Source: Bacteroidota bacterium (GTDB taxonomy: Bacteria > Bacteroidota > Bacteroidia > Bacteroidales > Prolixibacteraceae). Taken from it: a stretch of 64,000 nucleotides of DNA. This document shows positions 10,395-19,883 of the stretch, in pieces (the stretch's first letter is position 1; each line of letters begins with the position of its first letter). The notes under the pieces are model-generated. The model saw nothing but the letters and a program-made list of their open reading frames with translations, was not told the origin of the DNA and searched no databases. The stretch lies in assembly GCA_030684645.1 (NCBI GenBank), contig JAUXUF010000036.1, positions 1 through 64,000 on the forward strand, read 5' to 3'. The translations under genes were made by a program, and so were the position numbers.

Positions 10395-10425
10395 CAAAAT
10401 TAGGTTTATTTTGGTACCACACAAA
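10395..10425 (-). promoter_or_regulatory. promoter of the XRE/cupin-acyl-CoA synthetase operon
   Basis: On the minus strand TTTG (10425-10422), 19 bases, then TAATTTTG (10402-10395). This is an exact match to the Bacteroidetes consensus, ending 27 bases before the ATG at 10367. Confidence 0.65.
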
Positions 10426-10523
10426 TCTGAGGCTGGCAAAATTTTGATGAATCCATTGTCGGCTGTGACTTTGTGCAAATAGCGAGATTTACCTTGGGCG
10501 GTGTTTTTTTTATCAGGATTGGA

Positions 10524-11129
10524 TTATTCAGATCGTTTATGTTCAAGGTATTCAACCCGTAGCATTAACATCAGCAGAACCAGAATGCTGACAATGGCCC
10601 TGACCGAATATATGGTCGCCAGCAATCCTTTGCTTGATAAAAGTGCCAAAGCAGGTGCGAGCAACATTCCGATCCATATCAGGAATGACTCGCTATTTTC
10701 CCGGGTCTTCCACAGACGGCTCACCACCGGAAAGTAAGCAATCACCAGAATTCCCTGTGTTAGTGCGTGGGTTGCCAAGTGATTTTTGGTGATGAACCAG
10801 AACACAACAATCACTATTACGGCCAGAAGGCATCCTTTGTCGAAACGGCTAAAACGTGAAGTGTGATCGCCAAACAGGTATATGGCGATCGAAATGATGG
10901 TTGTCAGCGCCAGGTCTGTGGTATTCAAAATGTTGTCAAGCCAGCTGAAATGATCCGATTCCAGGTAAGTAACCAGGCTGATACCTACCGCAATAGTGAA
11001 AAAAATCCACATGGCCAATGCTGGCCTGATCTTCTGTTTATAGGTCAGCCAGCAATACCAGCAGGTTATCGCCAAATTCAGGAGCGATACACTTGCGATA
11101 GAGAATTGTCGGATCAGAATTTCCTGCAT
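10524..11129 (-). CDS. multi-pass membrane protein of unknown function
   Basis: The 201-residue protein has six likely membrane segments (about 10-28, 38-57, 66-86, 100-116, 121-137 with 149-170, and 173-192). Charged residues are confined to the short loops and the C-terminus (EYLEHKRSE). I do not recognise a family or catalytic motif. It stands alone, transcribed toward the XRE/cupin gene and divergent from hydG with about 120 bases between the starts. Codon use looks like the neighbours. Confidence 0.7.
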   Translation of the reverse strand: MQEILIRQFSIASVSLLNLAITCWYCWLTYKQKIRPALAMWIFFTIAVGISLVTYLESDHFSWLDNILNTTDLALTTIISIAIYLFGDHTSRFSRFDKGCLLAVIVIVVFWFITKNHLATHALTQGILVIAYFPVVSRLWKTRENSESFLIWIGMLLAPALALLSSKGLLATIYSVRAIVSILVLLMLMLRVEYLEHKRSE

Positions 11130-11247
11130 ATTGGTTGAGATTTGGATCAGGGAACAGGATGCAAGTATATCACATTATTCGGGATTAAATCCATCATTTT
11201 TGAGGTTTGAATAGTACCTTTGATAGATAAATTAGAACACTCCAACT

Positions 11248-12633
11248 ATGTCAGCATTTATTAACGAAGTTGAAATTGCGCGGATACTGGAAGAAAATCA
11301 AAAGCCTGATCCGGCAAAAGTTACTGCGGTATTCAACAAAGCCAAAGAAATGAAAGGGCTGGATCTAAGCGATGTGGCGGTGCTCTCCAACATCAGTGAT
11401 CCGATGCAGCTTTTTGAACTTTTCGAGGAGGCTAATCACATCAAGGAAAAAATTTACGGAAAGCGCCTGGTTATTTTTGCCCCGCTCTACATTTCCAATC
11501 TTTGCGCCAACGAATGCAGCTATTGTGCTTTTAGGGCGAAAAATTTATCAATTGTCCGTCGCTCGCTTACCCAGGACGAAATCAGGCATGAAGCTGAGAT
11601 ATTGGTCAGACAAGGTCACAAACGGATATTGCTGGTTGCCGGAGAATCTTATCCCAAACAGGGTTTCCAGTATGTGATCGACTCGATTGCTTCGGTTTAT
11701 CAGGCGAAAGTGGGGAATGGTGAAATTCGGCGGGTAAACGTTAACATAGCGCCACTCGAAATTGCTGAATTCAAAATTCTGAAAGAGGCCAAAATTGGAA
11801 CCTTTCAGCTTTTTCAGGAAACCTATCACCGCGAAACCTACCAGAAAGTTCATCTCGGCGGAAAGAAGAGCGAATACGATTATCGCGTAACAGCACTTCA
11901 CCGGGCCATGGAAGCAGGAATCGACGATGTTGGGATTGGAGTTCTTTTCGGCTTGTATAATTTCCGTTTCGAACTGCTGGCATTGATGCAGCATGTTCGG
12001 GAACTTGAAAAGGTTTTTGGATTTGGCCCTCACACCATCAGCGTACCACGACTAGAGCCAGCCACAGGTTCCGATATCGCATCACATCCGCCCTTTGCCG
12101 TTTCCGATCTCGATTTCCGTAAAATTGTGGCCATCCTTCGGTTGGCTGTTCCTTACACCGGCATCATCATGTCAACCCGCGAAACAGCACAGATGAGGCG
12201 TGATACTTTTGCACTCGGAGTTTCACAGATTTCAGCAGGTAGCCGAACGAATCCTGGAGGTTATTCCGACCAGCTTCATGAAGACGATGGCAGCCAATTC
12301 TCATTAGGAGACCATCGTTCGCTTGATGAGGTTGTCCGCGATGTGGCCGAAATGGGTTATATTCCTTCGTTTTGTACCGGATGTTACCGGTTGGGGAGAA
12401 CTGGTCAGGATTTTATGGACCGGGCAAAACCAGGCGATATCAAGAATCACTGTAACCCGAATGCTGTTTCCACCTTTCAGGAATACCTGATGGACTATGC
12501 TTCGTATGAAACCCGTTTGATCGGAGAAAACCTGATTGAAGATATCATTAATTCGATGGAAGGGATTGCCCGTGAACGTGCCGTTAACTTGCTCGAAAAA
12601 GTTAAAAGAGGAATTCACGATGCGTATTGCTAA
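11248..12633 (+). CDS. hydG: [FeFe]-hydrogenase maturase HydG (radical SAM tyrosine lyase)
   Basis: The 461-residue protein has the radical SAM cluster motif CANECSYC (Cys 86, 90, 93) and the diagnostic C-terminal CX2CX22C motif (Cys 376, 379, 402) that separates HydG from ThiH. HydG cleaves tyrosine to supply CO and cyanide on an iron synthon for the hydrogenase H-cluster in the cytosol. A TAnnTTTG-like box (TACCTTTG) lies at 11215-11222. No hydE, hydF or hydrogenase gene is in the window, so it is either a detached member of the set or has partners elsewhere in the genome. Confidence 0.95.
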   Translation: MSAFINEVEIARILEENQKPDPAKVTAVFNKAKEMKGLDLSDVAVLSNISDPMQLFELFEEANHIKEKIYGKRLVIFAPLYISNLCANECSYCAFRAKNLSIVRRSLTQDEIRHEAEILVRQGHKRILLVAGESYPKQGFQYVIDSIASVYQAKVGNGEIRRVNVNIAPLEIAEFKILKEAKIGTFQLFQETYHRETYQKVHLGGKKSEYDYRVTALHRAMEAGIDDVGIGVLFGLYNFRFELLALMQHVRELEKVFGFGPHTISVPRLEPATGSDIASHPPFAVSDLDFRKIVAILRLAVPYTGIIMSTRETAQMRRDTFALGVSQISAGSRTNPGGYSDQLHEDDGSQFSLGDHRSLDEVVRDVAEMGYIPSFCTGCYRLGRTGQDFMDRAKPGDIKNHCNPNAVSTFQEYLMDYASYETRLIGENLIEDIINSMEGIARERAVNLLEKVKRGIHDAYC

Positions 12634-12779
12634 CAGGAGAGTTCAGGCAAGTATGAAGGCGTTTCAAAGGATCGCTATTTATTATTATTCTAAATAATTG
12701 TTAACGCATTTTTTTAATTCTGAAAATATATTTAGCTTGGCCAAAGAATTTAATATTAATCCATAAAAAATTTGATATC

Positions 12780-12980
12780 ATGAGAAAATTAGCAATGGTT
12801 TTGGCAGTAGCTTTCACAATGGGTTTAGCTGCATCAACTGTAAGTGCATCAACTAAAGATGCCACCAAGAAAACTGACAAGAAAGAATGCTGTGCAAAAG
12901 CAAAAGAATGTACTAAAGATAAAAAAGCTTGCTGTGCTTCAGCAGACAAAAAAGCTGATACTCCTGCACCTACAAAATAA
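12780..12980 (+). CDS. small secreted Cys/Lys-rich protein
   Basis: The 66-residue product has a clear signal peptide (MRKLAMVLAVAFTMGLAAST-VSA) and a mature part of about 42 residues made mostly of Lys, Ala, Asp and five Cys in the pattern CC-x5-C-x6-CC. A terminator follows at 13021, and the long AT-rich leader fits a monocistronic gene. The paired cysteines suggest metal binding or disulfide bonds in the periplasm, but this is inference. No family is recognised with certainty; similar small proteins occur in other Bacteroidetes. Confidence 0.65.
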   Translation: MRKLAMVLAVAFTMGLAASTVSASTKDATKKTDKKECCAKAKECTKDKKACCASADKKADTPAPTK

Positions 12981-13020
12981 TAAAAAAAGGAATATTTTCT
13001 TTTTTGACTTTAAGATAAAC

Positions 13021-13054
13021 AAAAATGACCAGCCTGGCTGGTCATTTTTGTTTT
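13021..13054. terminator. bidirectional terminator
   Basis: A perfect palindrome AAAAATGACCAGCC-TGGCTGGTCATTTTTG with flanking A and T runs can stop transcription from the small secreted gene (plus) and, less certainly, from the aldo/keto reductase (minus), whose stop is about 60 bases away. Confidence 0.85.
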
Positions 13055-13109
13055 ATATCCTTTTTTCTCTTTTCCTTCGCCTGAGCCTTTGCCTGGTTAC
13101 TTTATCCTG

Positions 13110-14114
13110 TCATGCTTCTTTCTTTTTGTAATATTCAACCTTTCCGGTAAGTGCAATATTTTTTACTTTGTCGATCAAAGTTGTTTTTTGTTCTTCTGTT
13201 AGTTTAGAGAACGAACGTGCGAGTGCAATTTTCTCGTGCATGAAAGTTGCGTTTTCATTTCCTGAAATCAAAACGGAAACTGGCAGCGACCAGACAAAAT
13301 GCATGGCTTCTTTGATACTCAGGTAGTTTGGGATCACCGGATCATTGGATGTCCAGTTGGCCTGTTCTTTTTTGGCAAAAAACCTCCCATCAGCCAGTGA
13401 CTTGATGGCCAGGATTCCCATATCCCGTTCCAACGCTTTAGACATGACCGTCTGGGTAAAACTGAAATAGGTTTGATCCAGTACATTTACCGGCATCAAA
13501 ACGGAGTCGAAAATGTCGCTTACTTTTGTTTTTTCCAGCATTCTGGCATGAGCAAACGGATTTTGGTGACCGGTAAATCCAAGGTACCTGATTTTGCCTT
13601 CCTCTTTGGCTTTCAGTAAAACTTCGAGTACACCAAGTTGAATCCTGCTGTCAACATCGTCAGGAGTTGAAATGGCATGAACCTGGTATAAATCGATTCG
13701 ATCCGTTTTTAGCCTTCGCAACGATCCTTCCAAATGTTCTCTTACTGTTTTGGCATCTTTACCAGTCGATTTACTCGTTAAAAAAACCAGATCCCGGTGT
13801 TTGGGGGTCAGGTATTTACCATAGCGTATTTCACTGGTTCCGTCGGCATAACTTTCTGCCGTATCGAAAAACCGGACACCTCCCTCGAGTGAGGCTTCAA
13901 TGACTTCCTGAGCATCGCGTTCGGTGGTCCATCCAACGTGATAGCCTCCGGTTCCGAGCATAGTGACATATTCATTTGTGCGGCCCAGTTTTCGTTTTGG
14001 GAGCACTTCTCCAAGGCGATCTTTGTCATTGGCCCCGGCCTGCGCAGTGCCGCCTAAAGTCAGGCCTGCAGTAGCCCCTGCAAGCGATTTTAGGAATGTT
14101 CTTCTGTCTGCCAT
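13110..14114 (-). CDS. Tat-exported aldo/keto reductase
   Basis: The 334-residue protein starts with a twin-arginine signal (RRTFLKSLAGATAGLTLGG), so it is probably folded and cofactor-loaded before export. The AKR tetrad is visible: Asp and Tyr in DTAESYADG, Lys in FLTSKS, His in YQVHAIS. These enzymes reduce carbonyls with NAD(P)H. Tat-exported AKRs are widespread in Bacteroidetes but their substrates are unknown. It is separated by about 130 bases from DUF6048 upstream and ends near a bidirectional terminator. Confidence 0.88.
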   Translation of the reverse strand: MADRRTFLKSLAGATAGLTLGGTAQAGANDKDRLGEVLPKRKLGRTNEYVTMLGTGGYHVGWTTERDAQEVIEASLEGGVRFFDTAESYADGTSEIRYGKYLTPKHRDLVFLTSKSTGKDAKTVREHLEGSLRRLKTDRIDLYQVHAISTPDDVDSRIQLGVLEVLLKAKEEGKIRYLGFTGHQNPFAHARMLEKTKVSDIFDSVLMPVNVLDQTYFSFTQTVMSKALERDMGILAIKSLADGRFFAKKEQANWTSNDPVIPNYLSIKEAMHFVWSLPVSVLISGNENATFMHEKIALARSFSKLTEEQKTTLIDKVKNIALTGKVEYYKKKEA

Positions 14115-14243
14115 AGCTAGTGAGTTTTAAATTTCAACAAGATATGAAACTTTACTAAATTTTACAAGTCCGTTTTTCAGGTTGTTACCGATTGTTACAG
14201 AACACTTTCCTTACTTTATCCTGTGTCTAAACGTTGATCAGAA

Positions 14244-14987
14244 TTACTTTTTTGGGATTGGCTTTTTCAACATATCAGGCTTTTTCTTTCCAATTGTTTT
14301 TCGGAAATCCCATGGAATATTGTAGTAAACTGAATAAGTGAAATCCATTGTGAATCCTTTCTCTGCTTTTCCGTATCCGGGAATAAAGTAAGCCGGAGGC
14401 ATTCCCAGTTCTTTGTTATTGAATTTTACCTTTCCTCGAATCGTCCATCCCATATAGAAATTATGAAATATTTCACCTTTAATTCCCAGTAGAAATTCAC
14501 CCCAGTGAGCAAAATAATCCTGTTTTCCAAATTGGTTTGATGTGGGTCCCCAGTATGAATCGATTAAATAGTTATTCACTTGCTGGTTCGCCAAAACAAA
14601 TCCATAACGGAGACCTGCAAAAAGAATGTTTTTGTCATTTTTATTTTCAGCCTGAAGGAAGTTGTAATCGATCCCGATTCGCGAATAACTTCCTGCACTT
14701 TTGTAATTGATGTACCGGGTATTGATTTTTATGACTTCATAGCCCGATTCAAAAACCGGAAATAAATTGGGCCAAAGCTCCATGTCAGCCGAGAATTCGG
14801 AACCATAGCGGTTCCCTTTGGTCCACAAATCCTGAAACGGACGAGTCACATCCATTCCTAAACGGATACCTTTTAGCCTGATGTAGTTATCGGTTCGTTT
14901 CGGTTTAATTTTCTTTTCCTGATTGGGCTGTCCGTAACTACTAATTGCCAGCAGGCAAAGGACGAATGTAAAGCTTAATATTCTCAT
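14244..14987 (-). CDS. DUF6048-type outer-membrane-like protein
   Basis: The 247-residue protein has a signal peptide (to about residue 20, SSYG-QP) and a strand-rich body with aromatic pairs and a final Trp/Pro-rich stretch, which fits a small outer-membrane beta barrel. I recognise the style of the Bacteroidetes DUF6048 family. Its start lies inside the end of the DUF6452 gene (47-base overlap), so the two are co-transcribed and probably act together in the envelope. The function is unknown. Confidence 0.75.
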   Translation of the reverse strand: MRILSFTFVLCLLAISSYGQPNQEKKIKPKRTDNYIRLKGIRLGMDVTRPFQDLWTKGNRYGSEFSADMELWPNLFPVFESGYEVIKINTRYINYKSAGSYSRIGIDYNFLQAENKNDKNILFAGLRYGFVLANQQVNNYLIDSYWGPTSNQFGKQDYFAHWGEFLLGIKGEIFHNFYMGWTIRGKVKFNNKELGMPPAYFIPGYGKAEKGFTMDFTYSVYYNIPWDFRKTIGKKKPDMLKKPIPKK

Positions 14988-15396
14988 GCCAATTTTTGGT
15001 TACCAGGCTGTCAATAATTTGGATGGAATCAATGCGGTTGTGTGAATAATCTATCGAATGCAATTTGTATTCAAAATAGAATCCGGATTCCATTGATATG
15101 TATTTTTGATAGGTTACGTGTAAAAAAGTGACTGTGTCAATTTTTGAATCTAATGAAATCAGGAAGCTGGTTGTATCATTTGACGATAAGGGCAACATCA
15201 TTTCGGTCATACTGGTTTCGTAAACCCAGAGACTGTCGAGTCCGGTACCTTGAACCGTGACACTTGATGTCAGGGCATTTTTGGTTGAAGAATTAACCAG
15301 CGAAGCCTTAAGCAAAGATTGCGGCGGTGTCTCAAACACTTCCTTGCAAGCTGTTATAAAAATAAGGGCACTTATCAGGTACAAAAATCGCTTCAT
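14941..15396 (-). CDS. DUF6452-type lipoprotein
   Basis: The 151-residue protein has a lipobox (FITAC, Cys at 17) and then an all-beta domain of about 120 residues. It matches the pattern of DUF6452 lipoproteins, which accompany DUF6048 in Bacteroidetes genomes. It overlaps the DUF6048 gene by 47 bases in another frame. No catalytic motif is seen. It is divergent from lepA, with a long palindrome and the lepA promoter in between. Confidence 0.75.
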   Translation of the reverse strand: MKRFLYLISALIFITACKEVFETPPQSLLKASLVNSSTKNALTSSVTVQGTGLDSLWVYETSMTEMMLPLSSNDTTSFLISLDSKIDTVTFLHVTYQKYISMESGFYFEYKLHSIDYSHNRIDSIQIIDSLVTKNWHENIKLYIRPLPAGN

Positions 15397-15470
15397 TCTG
15401 TTTTTTTTGTGAACGGCCTAAAGGTAGGCATATTCATCAGGAATTGGAAAACGATGGTATTTTTTTTATT

Positions 15471-15505
15471 TACTCAGAGTCTGACACGAAGTCAGACTCT
15501 GAGTA
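15471..15505. repeat. perfect 15-bp palindrome upstream of lepA
   Basis: TACTCAGAGTCTGAC (15471-15485) and GTCAGACTCTGAGTA (15491-15505) are exact inverted copies around a 5-base loop. There is no T run on the exit side of either strand, so it is not a standard terminator. It lies 12 bases upstream of the lepA -33 box. Confidence 0.85.
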
Positions 15506-15516
15506 TTGATATTGGA

Positions 15517-15545
15517 TTGTCATTCACAAAAATTAGATATCTTTG
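15517..15545 (+). promoter_or_regulatory. lepA promoter
   Basis: TTG (15517-15519), 18 bases, TATCTTTG (15538-15545) fits the Bacteroidetes pattern. The leader to the chosen ATG at 15598 would be about 45 bases. The position inside the long upstream open frame supports the later start. Confidence 0.6.
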
Positions 15546-15597
15546 CGCCAAATGCGATTGGAGTATTCGATTAATAAGGTTTTTAGAAAGATTAGGG

Positions 15598-17385
15598 ATG
15601 AAGAACATACGTAATTTCTGTATAATTGCACACATCGATCACGGGAAAAGTACACTGGCCGACAGGTTACTCGAATATACCAAAACAGTTGATGGCCGGG
15701 CCATGAAGGCACAGGTTCTCGACAGCATGGATCTTGAACAGGAGCGTGGCATTACGATTAAAAGCCATGCTATCCAGATGCAGTACACATCTAACGGGCA
15801 GGAATATACCCTGAACTTGATTGATACTCCCGGACACGTTGACTTTTCGTACGAAGTATCTCGCTCAATTGCTGCCTGCGAAGGCGCTTTACTTATTATC
15901 GATGCTACGCAGGGAATCCAGGCTCAAACCATTTCTAATCTATACCTGGCCATCGATCACGACCTGGAAATTATCCCGATCCTGAATAAGATGGACCTGG
16001 ATAATGCCATGCCTGAGGTCGTGGAGGATCAGATTATCAGTCTGATTGGCTGCAAAAAAAGTGATATTATTCGTGCAAGTGGAAAAACAGGTCTTGGTAT
16101 CGAAGATATTCTGGAACGCATCGTGAATGTAATTCCTGAACCACAGGGCATCGCAGATGCACCGCTTCAGGCATTAATTTTTGACTCTGTATTTAATCAG
16201 TTCAGAGGAGTAATTGCCTATTTCAAAGTGGTGAACGGGGTAATTCGCAAAGGCGATATGGTGAAGTTCGTGAATGCATCGAAAGAATACCTGGCCGATG
16301 AAGTTGGTGTGCTGAAACTCGGTATGTTTGAGCGGCCCGAACTGAAAACCGGGGATGTGGGCTATATTATTTGCGGTATTAAAACAGCAAAAGAAGTAAA
16401 AGTGGGGGACACCATTACCCATGCAAAAGCGCCATGCAATAAGGCTATTGCTGGTTTTGAGGAAGTGAAGCCCATGGTTTTCGCCGGTGTTTACCCGATC
16501 GACTCTGAAGATTACGAAGACCTCCGTAATTCGATGGAAAAACTGCAACTGAACGATGCATCGCTCACTTATGAGCCCGAATCTTCGGCAGCTCTTGGTT
16601 TTGGTTTCCGTTGCGGATTCCTCGGATTGTTGCACATGGAAATTATTCAGGAGCGACTCGACCGTGAATACGACATGAACGTGATCACTACAGTTCCCAA
16701 CGTTTTGTACCACGTGCATACTACCAAGGGCGAAACAATCAACGTATATAATCCATCAGGGCTGCCTCCTACCACATCCATCGATGATATTGATGAACCT
16801 TTTATACGCGCCAACATCATTACTGCATCTGATTACATTGGGTCTATCATGACACTGTGCCTCGAAAAACGCGGAACACTCATCAAACAGGATTATCTGA
16901 CTACCGATCGCGTTGAATTGGTGTTCGACCTTCCGCTGGGAGAAATTGTGTTCGACTTTTACGATAAACTGAAAAGTATCTCAAAAGGATATGCTTCGTT
17001 CGATTACCACGTGCTCGATTTTCGTCCGGCAAAACTCGTTCGTCTGGATATTCTGCTAAATGGAGAGATGGTCGATGCCCTATCGACCTTGATTCATGTG
17101 AGCAATGCGTATAATTTTGGCAAACGAATGTGTGAAAAGCTGAAAGAGCTGATCCCCCGCCAGCAGTTCGATATTGCGATTCAGGCTGCTATTGGAGCAA
17201 AGATCATTTCCCGTGAAACAGTAAAAGCAGTCCGGAAAGACGTAACTGCCAAATGTTATGGTGGTGATATTACCCGGAAACGCAAATTGCTCGAAAAACA
17301 GAAAAAAGGTAAAAAGCGGATGAAGCAGATTGGTAATGTGGAAGTTCCGCAGAATGCATTTCTGGCTGTATTGAAATTAGATTAG
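15598..17385 (+). CDS. lepA: elongation factor 4 (LepA)
   Basis: The 595-residue GTPase starts [20 protein letters not shown]. The open frame continues 93 codons further upstream, but that part is not LepA-like and covers the palindrome and promoter, so the ATG at 15598 is used. Motifs: G1 [10 protein letters not shown]3 DTPGHVDF, G4 NKMDL, then EF-G-like domains and the LepA C-terminal domain ending [20 protein letters not shown]. It binds ribosomes and affects initiation and stalled translocation. It converges on rprY with 7 bases between the stops. Confidence 0.97.
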   Translation: MKNIRNFCIIAHIDHGKSTLADRLLEYTKTVDGRAMKAQVLDSMDLEQERGITIKSHAIQMQYTSNGQEYTLNLIDTPGHVDFSYEVSRSIAACEGALLIIDATQGIQAQTISNLYLAIDHDLEIIPILNKMDLDNAMPEVVEDQIISLIGCKKSDIIRASGKTGLGIEDILERIVNVIPEPQGIADAPLQALIFDSVFNQFRGVIAYFKVVNGVIRKGDMVKFVNASKEYLADEVGVLKLGMFERPELKTGDVGYIICGIKTAKEVKVGDTITHAKAPCNKAIAGFEEVKPMVFAGVYPIDSEDYEDLRNSMEKLQLNDASLTYEPESSAALGFGFRCGFLGLLHMEIIQERLDREYDMNVITTVPNVLYHVHTTKGETINVYNPSGLPPTTSIDDIDEPFIRANIITASDYIGSIMTLCLEKRGTLIKQDYLTTDRVELVFDLPLGEIVFDFYDKLKSISKGYASFDYHVLDFRPAKLVRLDILLNGEMVDALSTLIHVSNAYNFGKRMCEKLKELIPRQQFDIAIQAAIGAKIISRETVKAVRKDVTAKCYGGDITRKRKLLEKQKKGKKRMKQIGNVEVPQNAFLAVLKLD

Positions 17386-17392
17386 TTTCGGA

Positions 17393-18088
17393 TTACATGA
17401 TCAGCTTGTAGCCTTTTCCATGTACGTTGATGATTTCCACCTTCGGATCATCTTTCAGATGTTTCCGGAGTTTGGTAATGTAAACATCCATGCTTCTGGC
17501 ATTGAAGTAATTGTCGTCGATCCAGATCGTTTTCAGGGCAAAGTTGCGCTCGAGCACCTTGTTGGCATTGTTGCAAAGCAGCCCCAGAAGTTCGGCTTCT
17601 TTGGTGGTCAGCTTAACTTCTTCTTCTTCGCCACCGGTTAGGATTTGCTTGCGCGAATCGAACGTGTAGATTCCCAGTTTGTAAATAGCATCTTCGTGTG
17701 AATTACTGTCCTGGCTTATCCGTCGCATGATCGCCTCGATGCGGAAGATCAGTTCTTCCATACTGAAAGGCTTGGTGATGTAATCATCGGCGCCGATTTT
17801 AAAACCTTCCAGAACATCTTCCTTCATGTTTTTGGCAGTCAGGAAAATAATCGGGATATCCATGTTTAGCATACGGATATCTTTGGCCAATGAAATTCCA
17901 TCTTTTTTAGGCATCATGATATCCAGAATACAGAGACTGTATGGTTGGTGTTTCGTGAACCCCTTGTACGCGGCTTCTCCATCGGGGTACAAATCAGTTT
18001 CGTAGCCTTTGGCAATCAAATATTCTTTGAGTAACAATCCAAGGTTTTCATCATCCTCGGCTAATAGCAATTTTACTTTTTTTCCCAT
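17393..18088 (-). CDS. rprY: OmpR-type response regulator (RprY-like)
   Basis: The 231-residue protein has a receiver domain with acidic pair EDD at 11-13, phosphoacceptor Asp at about 56 (CILDIMMPKKDG) and Lys at about 106 (TKPFSMEE), then a winged-helix DNA-binding domain (about 135-230). The sequence closely follows the Bacteroides RprY pattern. The gene overlaps the end of the kinase gene by 38 bases, so the two are one operon. RprY controls envelope and metabolic genes in Bacteroides and Porphyromonas; targets here are unknown. Confidence 0.88.
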   Translation of the reverse strand: MGKKVKLLLAEDDENLGLLLKEYLIAKGYETDLYPDGEAAYKGFTKHQPYSLCILDIMMPKKDGISLAKDIRMLNMDIPIIFLTAKNMKEDVLEGFKIGADDYITKPFSMEELIFRIEAIMRRISQDSNSHEDAIYKLGIYTFDSRKQILTGGEEEEVKLTTKEAELLGLLCNNANKVLERNFALKTIWIDDNYFNARSMDVYITKLRKHLKDDPKVEIINVHGKGYKLIM

Positions 18089-19673
18089 GTTCTTGTATGT
18101 TTATTGGAAAATATATCATGAATTTTGTTCCTTTATTCGGGGCGCTTTCAACTTTAATTTTGCCCTTATGTGCATCAATAATCTTCTTTACGTAACTCAA
18201 TCCAAGTCCGAAGCCCTTAACGTCATGTATGTTTCCGGTTGGGACGCGGTAGAACCGCTCAAAAATCTGGCCAACATATTCTTTTTGTATCCCGATTCCA
18301 TGGTCTTTCACTGCCACCATCACAAACCCATCTTTTAACTCGCTCGAAATAACAATCTGCGGTTCGTCTCTGCTGTATTTCACTGCATTATCGAGCAAGT
18401 TAAACAAAACATTCGTAATGTGTACTTCATCTCCTTTTATGATGGCAGGTTCTGCTTTAAGATCTGAAGTCAGTTCGCCGTTCTTCGATTTAACCCGTAG
18501 TTCAAAATTTAACACTACCGAATTAATTAATGCATTAATATTGACCTCTTTGAACTTTAGCTTCAGGGTTCCTTCGTTAAAGACAGCCATTTGCAATACT
18601 TTCTCAACTTGAGTGGTCAACCGCTTACTTTCCTGATAAATTATTCCGGAAATGTGCTCAATAGTTTTTGGCGTGTTGGTTACCGTATTGTCGCGCAACA
18701 TCTGACTGGCAAGCGAAATGGTTGAAATGGGTGTTTTCAGCTCATGGGTCATGTTGTTGATGAAGTCGTTTTTAATGTTCGATAGTTTTTTCTGTCTCAG
18801 GATAATCAGGATTGTGAAGACGAAAATTCCGATGAGCATGGCTGTCAGAACCATGGTTGGGATAACCAGCAATCCGGTTTCTTTCAGGAGAAAGGTATCC
18901 CGTTTCGGAAAGTAGAGAAACAGGTAATTGGGTTTCTTCAGGTCATCCAAATCGTTGGGGAATAACAGGGTGTTGTATTCTTTTTGCAGTTTAGCATTAT
19001 AATTCTTATCACCGAATATATTTCGTTCTTCCCCTTTGGGAAAGGTTTTAACCGCGTATTTAAAATCGAGGTTAATTCCCTGGTTTTTCAGTTCAGTTTT
19101 GATAAATCTCCCCAGTGTTTTGGCCTCAATGCGTTCTTCGATAGACAGATTTGACAGGATTACAGCAATTTGAGTAAGTTCCAGCATCCGGGCTCGCTGG
19201 TTGAGCCGGTCTTCGTATTGCTGGCGGACATAGCCGTCATATTCGTGAATAATGTCGAATGCATTGGGATAATCGCCCGGTCTTCCTCTTTCATTTTTTT
19301 CTTCGGCTTTGGAGCCGGAATAATCAATGGTTAACTCTTCGCTGTATGTACTTCCGGTGGTTTGCTGCGAATATTGAAAAGAGAGTTTGGAGTTCTGTTG
19401 ATTCAGATTTCCGGGAGTTGAATGTTGCATGTTATTGGGGAAGATTCCACTGGTGCGCGGCTGATAAACATTTTTTGATTGTTCAGCCAACATTGAAGCC
19501 TCTTCCATCTCAAGCCGGTTTGAAACCTGAATCAAAGCGCTTTTTACCGCTGCATTGAATTGTTCTTCCTTTATTTCGAGAGCTTTTAAAATTGAATTGG
19601 TTTGAACCAGAATTAAACTGGTCATAACCAAAGCCATCAAAATAATCAATGTCAAAATTACCCTTCTGCTCAT
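18051..19673 (-). CDS. rprX: membrane sensor histidine kinase (RprX-like)
   Basis: The 540-residue protein has an N-terminal membrane segment (5-25), a periplasmic region of about 240 residues, a second membrane segment (268-292), a HisKA domain with the phosphorylated His at about 310 (NDFINNMTHELKTP) and a HATPase domain (NVLFNLLDNAVKYS, GIGIQKEY, GFGLGLSYV). No HAMP or PAS domain is evident. A TATCTTTG box ends only 4 bases before the ATG, which would give a nearly leaderless message. It is the first gene of the kinase-regulator pair. Confidence 0.9.
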   Translation of the reverse strand: MSRRVILTLIILMALVMTSLILVQTNSILKALEIKEEQFNAAVKSALIQVSNRLEMEEASMLAEQSKNVYQPRTSGIFPNNMQHSTPGNLNQQNSKLSFQYSQQTTGSTYSEELTIDYSGSKAEEKNERGRPGDYPNAFDIIHEYDGYVRQQYEDRLNQRARMLELTQIAVILSNLSIEERIEAKTLGRFIKTELKNQGINLDFKYAVKTFPKGEERNIFGDKNYNAKLQKEYNTLLFPNDLDDLKKPNYLFLYFPKRDTFLLKETGLLVIPTMVLTAMLIGIFVFTILIILRQKKLSNIKNDFINNMTHELKTPISTISLASQMLRDNTVTNTPKTIEHISGIIYQESKRLTTQVEKVLQMAVFNEGTLKLKFKEVNINALINSVVLNFELRVKSKNGELTSDLKAEPAIIKGDEVHITNVLFNLLDNAVKYSRDEPQIVISSELKDGFVMVAVKDHGIGIQKEYVGQIFERFYRVPTGNIHDVKGFGLGLSYVKKIIDAHKGKIKVESAPNKGTKFMIYFPINIQEHGKKSKIAISRG

Positions 19674-19883
19674 AATGCAAAGATAACCTTTAAAAATACT
19701 GATAATTAATACTTAACAATATTTAACACTGATTTTTTCCAGTACAAATACAAAGATTAAACGCTGAAAAATAATTTGAAAAGAAAGGTAGAAAACTGAA
19801 ATTTCCACTGTATAAAAATGGCAGTTGAAAAATGAGGAGACCTGAAAATACTTTGTTCAGGGAGTTTTATCCGAAAGTAGATG

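Noticed and set aside
15319..15597. 93-codon N-terminal extension of LepA
   Set aside because: It covers the palindrome and the promoter, does not resemble LepA, and the family starts at the ATG at 15598.
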